Made by a program: the position numbers and the translations under genes
Source: Roseospira marina
GTDB taxonomy: Bacteria > Pseudomonadota > Alphaproteobacteria > Rhodospirillales > Rhodospirillaceae
Assembly (NCBI RefSeq): GCF_014197855.1
Contig: NZ_JACIGJ010000004.1
Coordinates: 62,001-126,000 of the forward strand
Direction of reading: 5' to 3'
Length of the DNA: 64,000 bases
Notes under the pieces: generated by a model
Told to the model about the DNA's origin: nothing
What the model saw: only the letters and a program-made list of their open reading frames with translations
The model's database searches: none
Part shown: in pieces, positions 48,523-55,829 of the stretch
Numbering within the stretch: position 1 is the stretch's first letter
Layout: each line of letters begins with the position of its first letter

Positions 48523-49905
48523 TCATGCATACGGTTGAGGTGCCCTGGAGACACGATACATGAGATTGGAGACGGACCCGTCGGCCAACTCGACAATGGC
48601 GCGCGTCAACGCGGACTTGGTCAGCTCGCAGGTTTCCGGGTCGGCCAAGTAGACGGTTCCGGTATTGCGGGCGGCGCGCACCAGACAGTTTCCGGCGCAG
48701 TTGGTGCGAAAGGCGCAGATCCGACACTCTTCGGCGATAGTGCTGGTTCGGCCGCGCAACCGGTCGATCATCGACCAATCGACATCGAACCGGCGCTGAT
48801 CGCTGTCGTAGCGTCCGAAGATCAGTTCCTCGTGTCCGGCATTGCTTTCGTTCAGCACCTCGACGCAGGTCGACAGGGTCCCATTCGGGGCCACGACCAT
48901 GTTGAAGCCGCAGGCGCCGCAATAGTGGTGGGTGTAGTAGTCCACCTCCTGAACAAGGTTGATGATCTTCATGCCGTAGTGGGCGGCCCGCTCGACCGCC
49001 TGATCGAACAGGGCGTCGTAGCGCCGCGTGTCGAGGCGGTCGAGACCGGTGATTTCACAGCGACCGCAGTAGGCCATGGGCAGCAAACGCACTTCCGGAA
49101 TGCCACCCAAACGCCCCAGATAATCGACCGTGTCGACCATGCGTTCCAGGCTGTACGGGGTAATCACCGTGTTCATGCGTTTCAGGACGCCGCTGCGCTG
49201 AAACACGCGCAGCGTGCGCAGCACGGTTTCATGGGTCTCTCCACCGCCTTGAGTCGGACGGTGTCGATTGTGAATGTCCGGCGGGCCGTCGAGCGACAGG
49301 CTGACGTGGTCAAAGTTGTCCGCGATCCATTGGGCGCGGGCCTCGGAATAGACCCCGTTGGTGGAGAGCCGACACCAGAGTTTGGCACCGCGTTCGGTGG
49401 CCTTCCGGCGAGCGTGCTCGACCGACTGGCGAACCACAGGGAAGTTGATCATCGGTTCGCCAGCGCCGTGAAATTGCAGCGTGTACAGATCAGCCGCCAT
49501 CACGTTGTCGAAATAGAACTCAACCGCATCATGGGCTACCTCCGCACTCATACGAAGCGACGGATCGGTCCCTGATGTGCCAGAACAATACAGGCAGCCG
49601 AGATTGCAGTTGGAGGCGGGGCACAGGACGAGAACATTGTGGAATTGATAAGGATCAATTGAAGGGCGCACCGCCTCTCCTTCGGGGCCGGCGACATACA
49701 GAATCAGGTCGCGGACGCGGTCCCGCAACGATGGCTCAACGCCGGCCGTCTGAATGGCCGTGGAGAGGGGCACGCCGGTCTGTGCCAACGTTGCAACTGT
49801 GCCGACAATCCGTGGAACGCGCTCGGACACACGGCGATACAGGCTGTTGAATAAGACGCACTGGTCGTCTTCCAACCACAGGATTCGGTAGTCGTCGATG
49901 GCCAT
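48523..49905 (-). CDS. Radical SAM/SPASM peptide-modifying enzyme
   Basis: A 460-residue radical SAM protein. The cluster motif CNLGCLYC (Cys100, 104, 107) binds the SAM 4Fe-4S cluster. The C-terminal third has the Cys-rich SPASM/twitch region: CGRC, then CGACGF, LSTC, ECRICAFRTNCAGNC and a final ETC, enough for two auxiliary clusters. SPASM enzymes of this form modify ribosomal peptides and proteins, including sulfatase-type formylglycine formation and thioether formation. The first 90 residues may hold a peptide-recognition region. It follows the repeat peptide by 85 bases. Confidence 0.92.
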   Translation of the reverse strand: MAIDDYRILWLEDDQCVLFNSLYRRVSERVPRIVGTVATLAQTGVPLSTAIQTAGVEPSLRDRVRDLILYVAGPEGEAVRPSIDPYQFHNVLVLCPASNCNLGCLYCSGTSGTDPSLRMSAEVAHDAVEFYFDNVMAADLYTLQFHGAGEPMINFPVVRQSVEHARRKATERGAKLWCRLSTNGVYSEARAQWIADNFDHVSLSLDGPPDIHNRHRPTQGGGETHETVLRTLRVFQRSGVLKRMNTVITPYSLERMVDTVDYLGRLGGIPEVRLLPMAYCGRCEITGLDRLDTRRYDALFDQAVERAAHYGMKIINLVQEVDYYTHHYCGACGFNMVVAPNGTLSTCVEVLNESNAGHEELIFGRYDSDQRRFDVDWSMIDRLRGRTSTIAEECRICAFRTNCAGNCLVRAARNTGTVYLADPETCELTKSALTRAIVELADGSVSNLMYRVSRAPQPYA

Positions 49906-49938
49906 AGCGTCCGTCTCGGTTCGCGGATGAGAGAGTGA

Positions 49939-49967
49939 GAGGGTGGGGGGCCGATGGTCCCACCCTC
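49939..49967 (-). terminator. Hairpin between peptide gene and radical SAM gene
   Basis: GAGGGTGGG and CCCACCCTC form a perfect nine-base stem with an eleven-base loop in the 85-base gap. On the minus strand it is followed by a C/T-rich stretch without a real T-run. It would act as a partial terminator or 3' stabiliser that lets the peptide be made in excess over the enzymes, as often seen in RiPP operons. Confidence 0.6.
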
Positions 49968-49990
49968 CCGGTCAAACCCGTGCGGCAGAC

Positions 49991-50440
49991 TTAGAGTCCG
50001 CGCCGGGTCCAGTCGGTGACCGGCGCGCAGGCGGTGGCGGGGGCACAGGCGGTCATGGCCGGCGCGCAGGCGGTGGCGGGGGCACAGGCGGTCATGGCCG
50101 GCGCGCAGGCGGTGGCGGGGGCACAGGCGGTCATGGCCGGCGCACAGGCGGTGGCGGGGGCACTGGCGGTCATGGCCGGCGCGCAGGCGGTGGCGGGGGC
50201 ACAGGCGGTCATGGCCGGCGCACAGGCGGTGGCGGGGGCACACGCCGTTGCGGGAGCACACGCGGCGGCGGGGGCACAAGCAGACTGGGGACCCATCTTT
50301 CTTTCCTCCTTGGTGACGTCCGTCGTGGTCTCGGTGGTCTCGGTGGTTTCGTCCTTGGGGGCACCCTTCGCGTCATCGGCGCCCGGGGCGGAGTCTGGTC
50401 TCGGAGAGTCGGGCTCGTCTCTAGATTTTTGTGTTGCCAT
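49991..50440 (-). CDS. Cys-rich repeat peptide, putative RiPP precursor
   Basis: A 149-residue protein in two parts. Residues 1-54 are a hydrophilic leader rich in Asp, Glu, Lys, Thr and Pro. Residues 55-142 are almost entirely Cys, Ala, Pro, Thr and Met, built from CAPATA and CAPAMTA units. Cys occurs at 55, 61, 67, 73, 80, 86, 99, 106, 112, 119, 125, 132 and 138; position 93, where a Cys is due, is Ser. The end is VTDWTRRGL. GGAGG lies eight bases before the first ATG, but an even better AGGAGG lies eight bases before Met49. No signal peptide is present. It sits between the exported aminotransferase-like gene and the radical SAM gene. I know no described family with this repeat. Confidence 0.88.
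   Translation of the reverse strand: MATQKSRDEPDSPRPDSAPGADDAKGAPKDETTETTETTTDVTKEERKMGPQSACAPAAACAPATACAPATACAPAMTACAPATACAPAMTASAPATACAPAMTACAPATACAPAMTACAPATACAPAMTACAPATACAPVTDWTRRGL
50022..50255. repeat. 39-base tandem repeat, about six copies
   Basis: Units begin with GGCGCGCAGGCGG or GGCGCACAGGCGG at 50022, 50061, 50100, 50139, 50178 and 50217, each exactly 39 bases apart; the sixth is degraded at its end. Each unit encodes 13 residues of the peptide core. Copies are near identical at the DNA level, differing at a few single bases, one of which turns a Cys codon into Ser. This points to recent duplication or homogenisation. Confidence 0.95.
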
Positions 50441-50505
50441 AAAAACAGCCTCCGGATGTGTCTCGGCGCATGGCTAGTCCGTCTGCCGGCGATCGCCTAG
50501 CCGTC

Positions 50506-51864
50506 TCAACCGCTTGTGATGGTGTCCAGCGCCGCGAAAAGCACGTCGATATCCTGAGAGTCATTGAAGATATTGGTCGACACGCGGAGCGTGTAGGTCG
50601 TCGCTTCGGCCGGTGCTGCGGGATCCGGGAACTGGGTCATGCGGGCCCATATTCCCCGGTCTTGAAGTGCGGTCACGACGCCGGATACGAAGCTCTGATC
50701 ATGACGTTTGGCCGGATCGGCCGACGGGACGAACGCCGCGATGCCCGCGCTCAGGGCCGGGTCGAGCGACGTAAAGAGACAGGCCTCCCCCCATCGGGAC
50801 ACGGCCATGGTCTTGACGCGACGGTTCAGGGTGGCGAGGCGCTGGGCAATGGCGTCCTGCCCGATGGCTCCCTCGAAATCCATCACATCGCACATGGCCT
50901 CGAAGCTGGGCGTGTTGTTGCAGCCCCGGATCTGGAGCACGGTGGTGATCGGGTACTGGTCCATGACCAGCGCGTCCTCGGACAGGATCGGCCACAGGTC
51001 CACCGGGACGCTTGCCGCGTTACGGGCAAAAAGGAAGCCGGTTCCCGGAGGGCCGCTCAGCCACTTGTGACCGGGGCCAGCGTAGTAGTCGCAGGCCAAT
51101 TCCGGGAGGTTCAAGGCAACCGCACCGGGGGCCTGGGCGCCGTCGATGATGGTCGTGATCTCGCCGCGATCCCGCATGATGGCGCAAATGGCCGCCACCG
51201 GCATCCGCAGCCCGTTGGTCCACGTGACGTGAGAGAAACACACGGCTTTCGTTTTGGCTGTGATCGCGGACTCGAAGATTTCGATGATCTGCTCCGGGGA
51301 TGACGGCGGGATGGGAATGGCCAGTTCGCGGATCTGAACGCCCCAACGGCGCGCGAGCACGTCCAGCGGCGACAGCAGGGAATAGTGTTCTTGGTTCGTG
51401 GTCAGGATCTCGTCGCCCGACTCCAGATTGATCCCCAGGGTGGCCATGGCCAAGCCCATGGTGGTGTTGTTGGTCAGGCAGATATTGTCGGCCTGCGTGC
51501 CAAGAAACCGCGCCACCCGCTCGCGATTGACGGTCTGGTATTGACCGAGTTCTGGGTCCGAGAAGTAGGAATAACTTGGGTTCTTAGCCCACTGAGTGCT
51601 GTATTGCGCTAAGTTGTTGAGAACAAAACCCGGCATGGACCCTTCCGATCCAGAGTTCATGTAGACCATGTCGGGCGGAAGAATGAACTGGGACCGAACG
51701 GCGGCCCAATCGATGTCGTCGTTTGTTTGGCGGATCTGCGGCAGGTTCGGTGGGGTACGCTCGGCCGCGGCCGCGCGTGTGAACAGGCCACCGGCTGCGA
51801 GCGCCGCGCTACCGGCCAGGAAGCGACGGCGCCTCGGGTCGTGGGTGCGAGGCAGGGGTGCCAT
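50506..51864 (-). CDS. Tat-exported class V aminotransferase-like PLP enzyme
   Basis: A 452-residue PLP enzyme of the isopenicillin-N-epimerase/cysteine-desulfurase group. It starts with a twin-arginine signal (RRRRFLAGSAALAAGG), so the folded enzyme is sent to the periplasm. The cofactor sites are the Asp in IIDGAQAPG (about 241) and the Schiff-base Lys267 in GPGHKWLSG. PvdN, which finishes pyoverdine in the Pseudomonas periplasm, is a precedent for an exported enzyme of this fold. The ATG at 51864 has GGAGGG six bases upstream and is preferred to the one 15 bases earlier. It is first in the peptide operon. Confidence 0.88.
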   Translation of the reverse strand: MAPLPRTHDPRRRRFLAGSAALAAGGLFTRAAAAERTPPNLPQIRQTNDDIDWAAVRSQFILPPDMVYMNSGSEGSMPGFVLNNLAQYSTQWAKNPSYSYFSDPELGQYQTVNRERVARFLGTQADNICLTNNTTMGLAMATLGINLESGDEILTTNQEHYSLLSPLDVLARRWGVQIRELAIPIPPSSPEQIIEIFESAITAKTKAVCFSHVTWTNGLRMPVAAICAIMRDRGEITTIIDGAQAPGAVALNLPELACDYYAGPGHKWLSGPPGTGFLFARNAASVPVDLWPILSEDALVMDQYPITTVLQIRGCNNTPSFEAMCDVMDFEGAIGQDAIAQRLATLNRRVKTMAVSRWGEACLFTSLDPALSAGIAAFVPSADPAKRHDQSFVSGVVTALQDRGIWARMTQFPDPAAPAEATTYTLRVSTNIFNDSQDIDVLFAALDTITSG

Positions 51865-52333
51865 GGTCGTCCCTCCCATGTCCCGATTGGTCCGGAGCCG
51901 CGGCGGCGACCGGTGGCGGCTTTTGATGTGTTCTGCCGTACGTCTCTCGAAAAAATTTTAATGTCCTACTTTCTGCCTTATAGCAGGATTCGTATGGAGA
52001 TTAAAGGAATAATTTATCACGATATGGTTGTTCTTGGCGATCCATACGGCAGCGCCGGGTCCCGCCGGGGCGGTCCTGCCTTCACCTCAGCTTTGTCGAT
52101 GTTCAACCAGATCCCTCACGTCCCGCATCGTGGTCCGACACACCGTGCCGGCGATAGCCGCGATGCCTGGGGCCGCCTCTTCACAAGCACACGGCCCATC
52201 ACCGCCGTCCAGACCCTGAACACCGGTCCTAACCAGAGGCTTACGAAATCAGAGGCTTATGAAACCCGCTGACCGAAAGGAGACCAAAACGACCCCGAAC
52301 CACATCACCGCGACCGCGGCCTTAGAGCCTGAC
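51865..52333. other. Intergenic region upstream of the peptide operon
   Basis: About 470 bases separate the operon start from the end of the transporter gene. The segment 51945-52035 is strongly AT-rich for this genome (including AAAAAATTTTAA and TTATAG) and is the probable operon promoter region, but no unambiguous -35/-10 pair is seen. A 16-base direct repeat (CAGAGGCTTACGAAAT and CAGAGGCTTATGAAAC) lies at 52234-52265. No ORF is supported. Confidence 0.5.
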
Positions 52334-53518
52334 TCAAAAGCCGACTGGCGGGCGCGCGGCGTCGCAGAGCGAGTTGGACAGCGGCGAGGCTGACGAAAGC
52401 GGCAAGGGGGCCGCCTCGGGGACCGGAGCCGGGGCCGGGAACAGGCGGCCGCGCCATAGGCTGGCGGCGGTGTTGCTCGCCACCAGCATCCAGAACAGCG
52501 CCAGACAGACGACCAGCAGCCCTCCGCACAGGGTGAACAGGGGGAGGTGGGTCATGCGCCCCAGAGCCAGCGTGGCCAGGGTGTAGACTCCAAGCGGGAA
52601 GGTGAACCCCCACCAGCCCAGATTGAACGGCAGGCCCTCTCGCGCATACCGCAGGGTCTTGACGGCGGCCAGGGCCAGCCACCACAGGCCATAGCCCCAC
52701 AGGACCACGCCGCCGATGATGCCCAGGCCGTACGCCACCGCGCCGACGCCTGCAAGCCCCTGGGCGGCGAACACGGCCGGGGCGTCATCGCCCAGCACCA
52801 GGAGGCCAAGGGCGCCCGTGCCGATCGGTCCCAGGGCCAGCCAGCCGGTCACCCCCATCTCCCGCTCCGGCAGGCTGTGCAGCACCAAGCGCAGGAACAG
52901 CAGCACCAGGAGGCTCAGCGCCAGGGGGACCGAGCAGGCCCACAGCACGTACCCCAACAGCAACACCGTGTAGGCCTGATCCGGCGGCAGATGCGGCACC
53001 AGCAGGCCGGCGCTGGCGGCGGCGACCTCGGACGCGACGATGGGCAGCAGCCAGACGGCCGTCATGCGGTCGAACCGGTGGTCCTGGCGGGTGAACATGA
53101 AATACGGGATCACCAGCCCGCACAGCAGTGCCAGGGCCGCGTTGATCCACCACAGGCCGGTGGCGATGCGGACAGCGGTGGCGGGATCGCCCAGAACCTC
53201 GGGGCCGAAGGCCAGCGTTCCGTTTACGATGGTGGTCAAGCCCATCGGGATGGCGCCGAAGAACATCGACATCACCGGGTGATCGAACACGCGGCGCGCC
53301 TCCGCCGGGAAGAGCAGCCAATGCGCCGCGTACAGGGCGGTGATCACCGTGAACAGGCCAATGTTGAGGAGCCACAAGGTGACCGCGATGGCGTGGAGCA
53401 GCGGGCTGTTCAATGGGACCTGCGCCAGGCAGAGGGCCAGGACCCCGGTCCCCATCGTGACCGTGAACCAGTTCGGGGTGAACGTGCGCACGACGGTGCG
53501 GAGCGAAACGGTAGGCAT
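52334..53518 (-). CDS. TDT-family transporter (TehA/Mae1/Ssu1 type)
   Basis: A 394-residue membrane protein with about ten helices of the tellurite-resistance/dicarboxylate transporter family, whose members move C4-dicarboxylates, sulfite, chloride or nitrate. The start FTPNWFTVTMGTGVLAL and the FHHPV-like FDHPVMSMFFGAIPMG segment are typical. The last 30 residues are a Pro/Ala/Ser-rich cytoplasmic tail. The ATG at 53518 is preceded by AAGGA; an earlier in-frame ATG lacks one. A divergent LysR gene probably controls it, which fits sulfite or organic-acid export. Confidence 0.88.
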   Translation of the reverse strand: MPTVSLRTVVRTFTPNWFTVTMGTGVLALCLAQVPLNSPLLHAIAVTLWLLNIGLFTVITALYAAHWLLFPAEARRVFDHPVMSMFFGAIPMGLTTIVNGTLAFGPEVLGDPATAVRIATGLWWINAALALLCGLVIPYFMFTRQDHRFDRMTAVWLLPIVASEVAAASAGLLVPHLPPDQAYTVLLLGYVLWACSVPLALSLLVLLFLRLVLHSLPEREMGVTGWLALGPIGTGALGLLVLGDDAPAVFAAQGLAGVGAVAYGLGIIGGVVLWGYGLWWLALAAVKTLRYAREGLPFNLGWWGFTFPLGVYTLATLALGRMTHLPLFTLCGGLLVVCLALFWMLVASNTAASLWRGRLFPAPAPVPEAAPLPLSSASPLSNSLCDAARPPVGF

Positions 53519-53686
53519 GAGCCGACGTCCTTGTGGTGGGCCGGCGTGCGCCGCGGCGCGGCAGCGCGTTCCGGCCCGGAATGGCAGGGGCGAGGCCGAC
53601 TGTACGGGGGCGCAATTCATCAGACTAATACAACGAATTCATGATATCGTTCGTGCTGAGAGAACGGTTGCAACCTCAACGCTGTC

Positions 53687-54580
53687 ATGACCCTGGATCA
53701 GCTTCGCCTCTTCGTCGCCGTCGCCGAACGGCAGCACCTCACGCAGGCCGCGCGGGCCTTGAACGTGGCGCAGTCGGCGGCCAGCCACGCCATCGCCGCG
53801 CTGGAAGCCCGGCATGGCACGCGCTTGTTCGACCGCGTGGGCCGGCGCATTGTGCTGACCGAGGCCGGGCGCGCCTTCCTCGACCAGGCCCGTCTTGTGC
53901 TGACCCAGGCCGACCGCGCCGAACGCACACTGAACGAGTTCGGCACCCTGGCCCGGGGGACGCTGGCCGTGCATGCCAGCCAGACCATCGCCGGCAGTTG
54001 GCTGCCCCGGCATCTGGTGGCGTTCCGCCGCGTCTGGCCGGGCGTGATGGTGCGCCTGAGTATCGGGAACACGGCGCAGGTGGCGGACGCGGTCGACAGC
54101 GGACGAGCCGACGTGGGGTTCGTGGAAGGGGCGGTCGCCGCCGAGACCCTGGAACGCCGGCTTGTGGCGCGGGACCGGCTGGTGGCGGTGGTGGGGCCGG
54201 AGCATGAGTGGTGCGGCCGGGAATCGCTGGATGCGGCGACCTTGGCGTCGGGGGCGTGGGTGTTGCGCGAACCGGGGTCGGGGACACGCGCCGCCCTGGA
54301 GACGGCCCTCGCGGGGCTGGGCGTGCCGACGGCCCAGCTTCAGGTCGCTCTGGAACTGCCGAGCAACGAAGCGGTTCGGGCCGCGGTCGAGGCCGGCCTG
54401 GGGGCGACGGCTCTGTCGGCCTCGGTTGTGGCGCCCAGTCTGGAAGCGGGCCTTTTGCAGGCCCTGCCACTCCGGCTACCGGATCGGGCCTACCATGTGG
54501 TGCTGCATCGGCATCGCCCGCCGGGACGCGCCGGCGGCGCCTTGCTGGCCCTTATGGGCCTCGACGCGGTTTCGGGATGA
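53687..54580 (+). CDS. LysR-family transcriptional regulator
   Basis: A 297-residue LysR protein. The N-terminal winged helix-turn-helix is clear (LTQAARALNVAQSAASHAIAALEARHG at about 18-44), followed by the effector-binding domain. The sequence resembles CysL/CbbR-like members. It is divergent from the TDT transporter with 168 bases between the starts, the normal arrangement of a LysR activator and its target. The effector is unknown; sulfur or carbon metabolites are candidates from the neighbour only. Confidence 0.92.
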   Translation: MTLDQLRLFVAVAERQHLTQAARALNVAQSAASHAIAALEARHGTRLFDRVGRRIVLTEAGRAFLDQARLVLTQADRAERTLNEFGTLARGTLAVHASQTIAGSWLPRHLVAFRRVWPGVMVRLSIGNTAQVADAVDSGRADVGFVEGAVAAETLERRLVARDRLVAVVGPEHEWCGRESLDAATLASGAWVLREPGSGTRAALETALAGLGVPTAQLQVALELPSNEAVRAAVEAGLGATALSASVVAPSLEAGLLQALPLRLPDRAYHVVLHRHRPPGRAGGALLALMGLDAVSG

Positions 54581-54600
54581 TCGTGCCCGTGGCGCCAGGC

Positions 54601-54629
54601 GGGTGAGCCCGGCCGTTCACCCCCCTTTT
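54601..54629 (+). terminator. Candidate terminator of the LysR gene
   Basis: GGGTGA and TCACCC form a six-base stem with a ten-base loop, followed by CCCC then TTTT, about 20 bases after the LysR stop and before the convergent LuxR stop. Confidence 0.45.
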
Positions 54630-54688
54630 CACCACACACGACCGATCGCCCGGCGCACGGCGGTCTCGGCTCGCCGGGCGGTCCGATC

Positions 54689-55456
54689 TCATACGGCGAT
54701 CAGGCCGGCGTCGATGGCCAGACTGGTGGCGTGGGTGCGGTTGTGCGCGCCCAGTTTCCGGGCGGCGTTGGCGATGTGGAAGTTGACGCCGGAGACGGAA
54801 ATGCCGAGCGCGCTTCCGACTTCGCGCGTGGTCATGCCCAGGGCGCTCAGGCTGAGGACCTCGCGCTCCCGGTTCGTCAGCGACAGGCCCTGCGCGGCTT
54901 CCGTCCCAAGCAGCTGATGCGCGCGCACGTGAACCACAACGGCGGCGTACGCGAGATGCAGGGCGCGTTGCTTCATCAGAACGTCGAACGCCTCGGGCTC
55001 CAGCGTCGAGAGGAGAATCACGCCGGCGGCGCAGGGTGCGGACCCGGGCCGGACCGGCACCGCCAGCAGGCCCTGGTAGCCGGCCTTGGCGGCGGCCGCC
55101 ATGACGCCGGCCGGGGTCTCCTCGGAACACGCGGTCGAACCGCCGCAGACGGCGATCGCCAGCGGCCCCAACTGCTTGGCCATGTGGCGCAGAACGGGAT
55201 CCATGTTGGGGCCCGCCCCGTCGATGCAGGCCTGGACGACGGCGGGATGCGCCTCCGCCAACGCCACGGGCGATCCAACGCTCTCGGACTCGCCGCGTCG
55301 GTCGCGGACGGCGGAGGCGGATACGATAATCAGCCCGGTCAGGCCGACCCGGCTGAAATAGGCCACACCTTCCCTCAAGGCGTGGCGGGCGGTGTCCGCG
55401 TCGGCCAGCCTTCCAAGGAAGGTGTCCAAATCGGACTCCATCGGTTCCAGTAACAT
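54689..55456 (-). CDS. LuxR-type solo regulator with autoinducer-binding-like domain
   Basis: A 255-residue regulator with an N-terminal domain of about 170 residues in the position of the acyl-homoserine-lactone domain and a C-terminal GerE helix-turn-helix (LTNREREVLSLSALGMTTREVGSALGISVSGVNFH in outline). No luxI-type synthase gene is in the window, so it is a solo. Key acyl-lactone contacts are not conserved clearly enough to assert a ligand. The ATG at 55456 has GGAAGG eight bases upstream; a start 20 codons earlier would run close to the upstream inverted repeat. Confidence 0.82.
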   Translation of the reverse strand: MLLEPMESDLDTFLGRLADADTARHALREGVAYFSRVGLTGLIIVSASAVRDRRGESESVGSPVALAEAHPAVVQACIDGAGPNMDPVLRHMAKQLGPLAIAVCGGSTACSEETPAGVMAAAAKAGYQGLLAVPVRPGSAPCAAGVILLSTLEPEAFDVLMKQRALHLAYAAVVVHVRAHQLLGTEAAQGLSLTNREREVLSLSALGMTTREVGSALGISVSGVNFHIANAARKLGAHNRTHATSLAIDAGLIAV

Positions 55457-55489
55457 TTGACATGCCTTCCGTAGCGTACAGATGTCTAG

Positions 55490-55523
55490 CGCGCGATTGT
55501 TTCTATAAAAGAACAATCGCGCG
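55490..55523. promoter_or_regulatory. Perfect 12-base inverted repeat upstream of the LuxR gene
   Basis: CGCGCGATTGTT and AACAATCGCGCG are separated by ten AT-rich bases (TCTATAAAAG). The centre is about 50 bases before the LuxR start. It is a candidate operator (for example for autoregulation) or a structured 5' leader. The palindrome is longer than a typical 20-base lux box. Confidence 0.7.
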
Positions 55524-55829
55524 TGGCGTGGCTGTACAACGAAGCGGAGACCTTTCCCCCCTCTAAGCTACGGATTTTACGTCAATCTGCTTGAAACTTA
55601 CAACTCATCCGAAAGTTATATCTCAGGCTTTCCACCCTAACTTTAGTAAATATCCATCTATTCAAACGCACGCGCCTGGCACGAATCGCGTCGGTTCCGC
55701 CCCGTTCGGAGGCATGCTATAGGACGCCCACAGTCCGGCGCCGGAGTGCCTGTCACGGGTCGTCTCGCGCCCGGGCGTCCGAGTCACGAAATCCCTTCCC
55801 TTGTGGACCCGCCACCGGAGAGTTCGCCT
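55524..55829. other. Divergent intergenic region before purH
   Basis: About 300 bases between the inverted repeat and the purH start. Positions 55560-55680 are AT-rich and likely hold promoters of purH and perhaps the LuxR gene. No purine riboswitch or PurR-like box was recognised. Confidence 0.4.

Noticed and set aside
50022-50255. Tandem array as a CRISPR
   Set aside because: There are no unique spacers; the units abut directly and lie in frame within a coding sequence.
49943-50500. Long plus-strand frames through the repeat region, giving Gly-rich and Ala-Gln-Val repeat proteins
   Set aside because: They are antisense readings of the 39-base repeat. Their ends do not fit any operon, they lack credible binding sites, and the minus frame has two binding sites plus the operon context.
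52234-52265. 16-base tandem direct repeat
   Set aside because: Two imperfect copies only, near the 3' end of the transporter gene, with no flanking element or symmetric site; too little to interpret.
54689-55456. LuxR gene as part of a LuxI/LuxR quorum pair
   Set aside because: No acyl-homoserine-lactone synthase gene is present nearby on either strand.
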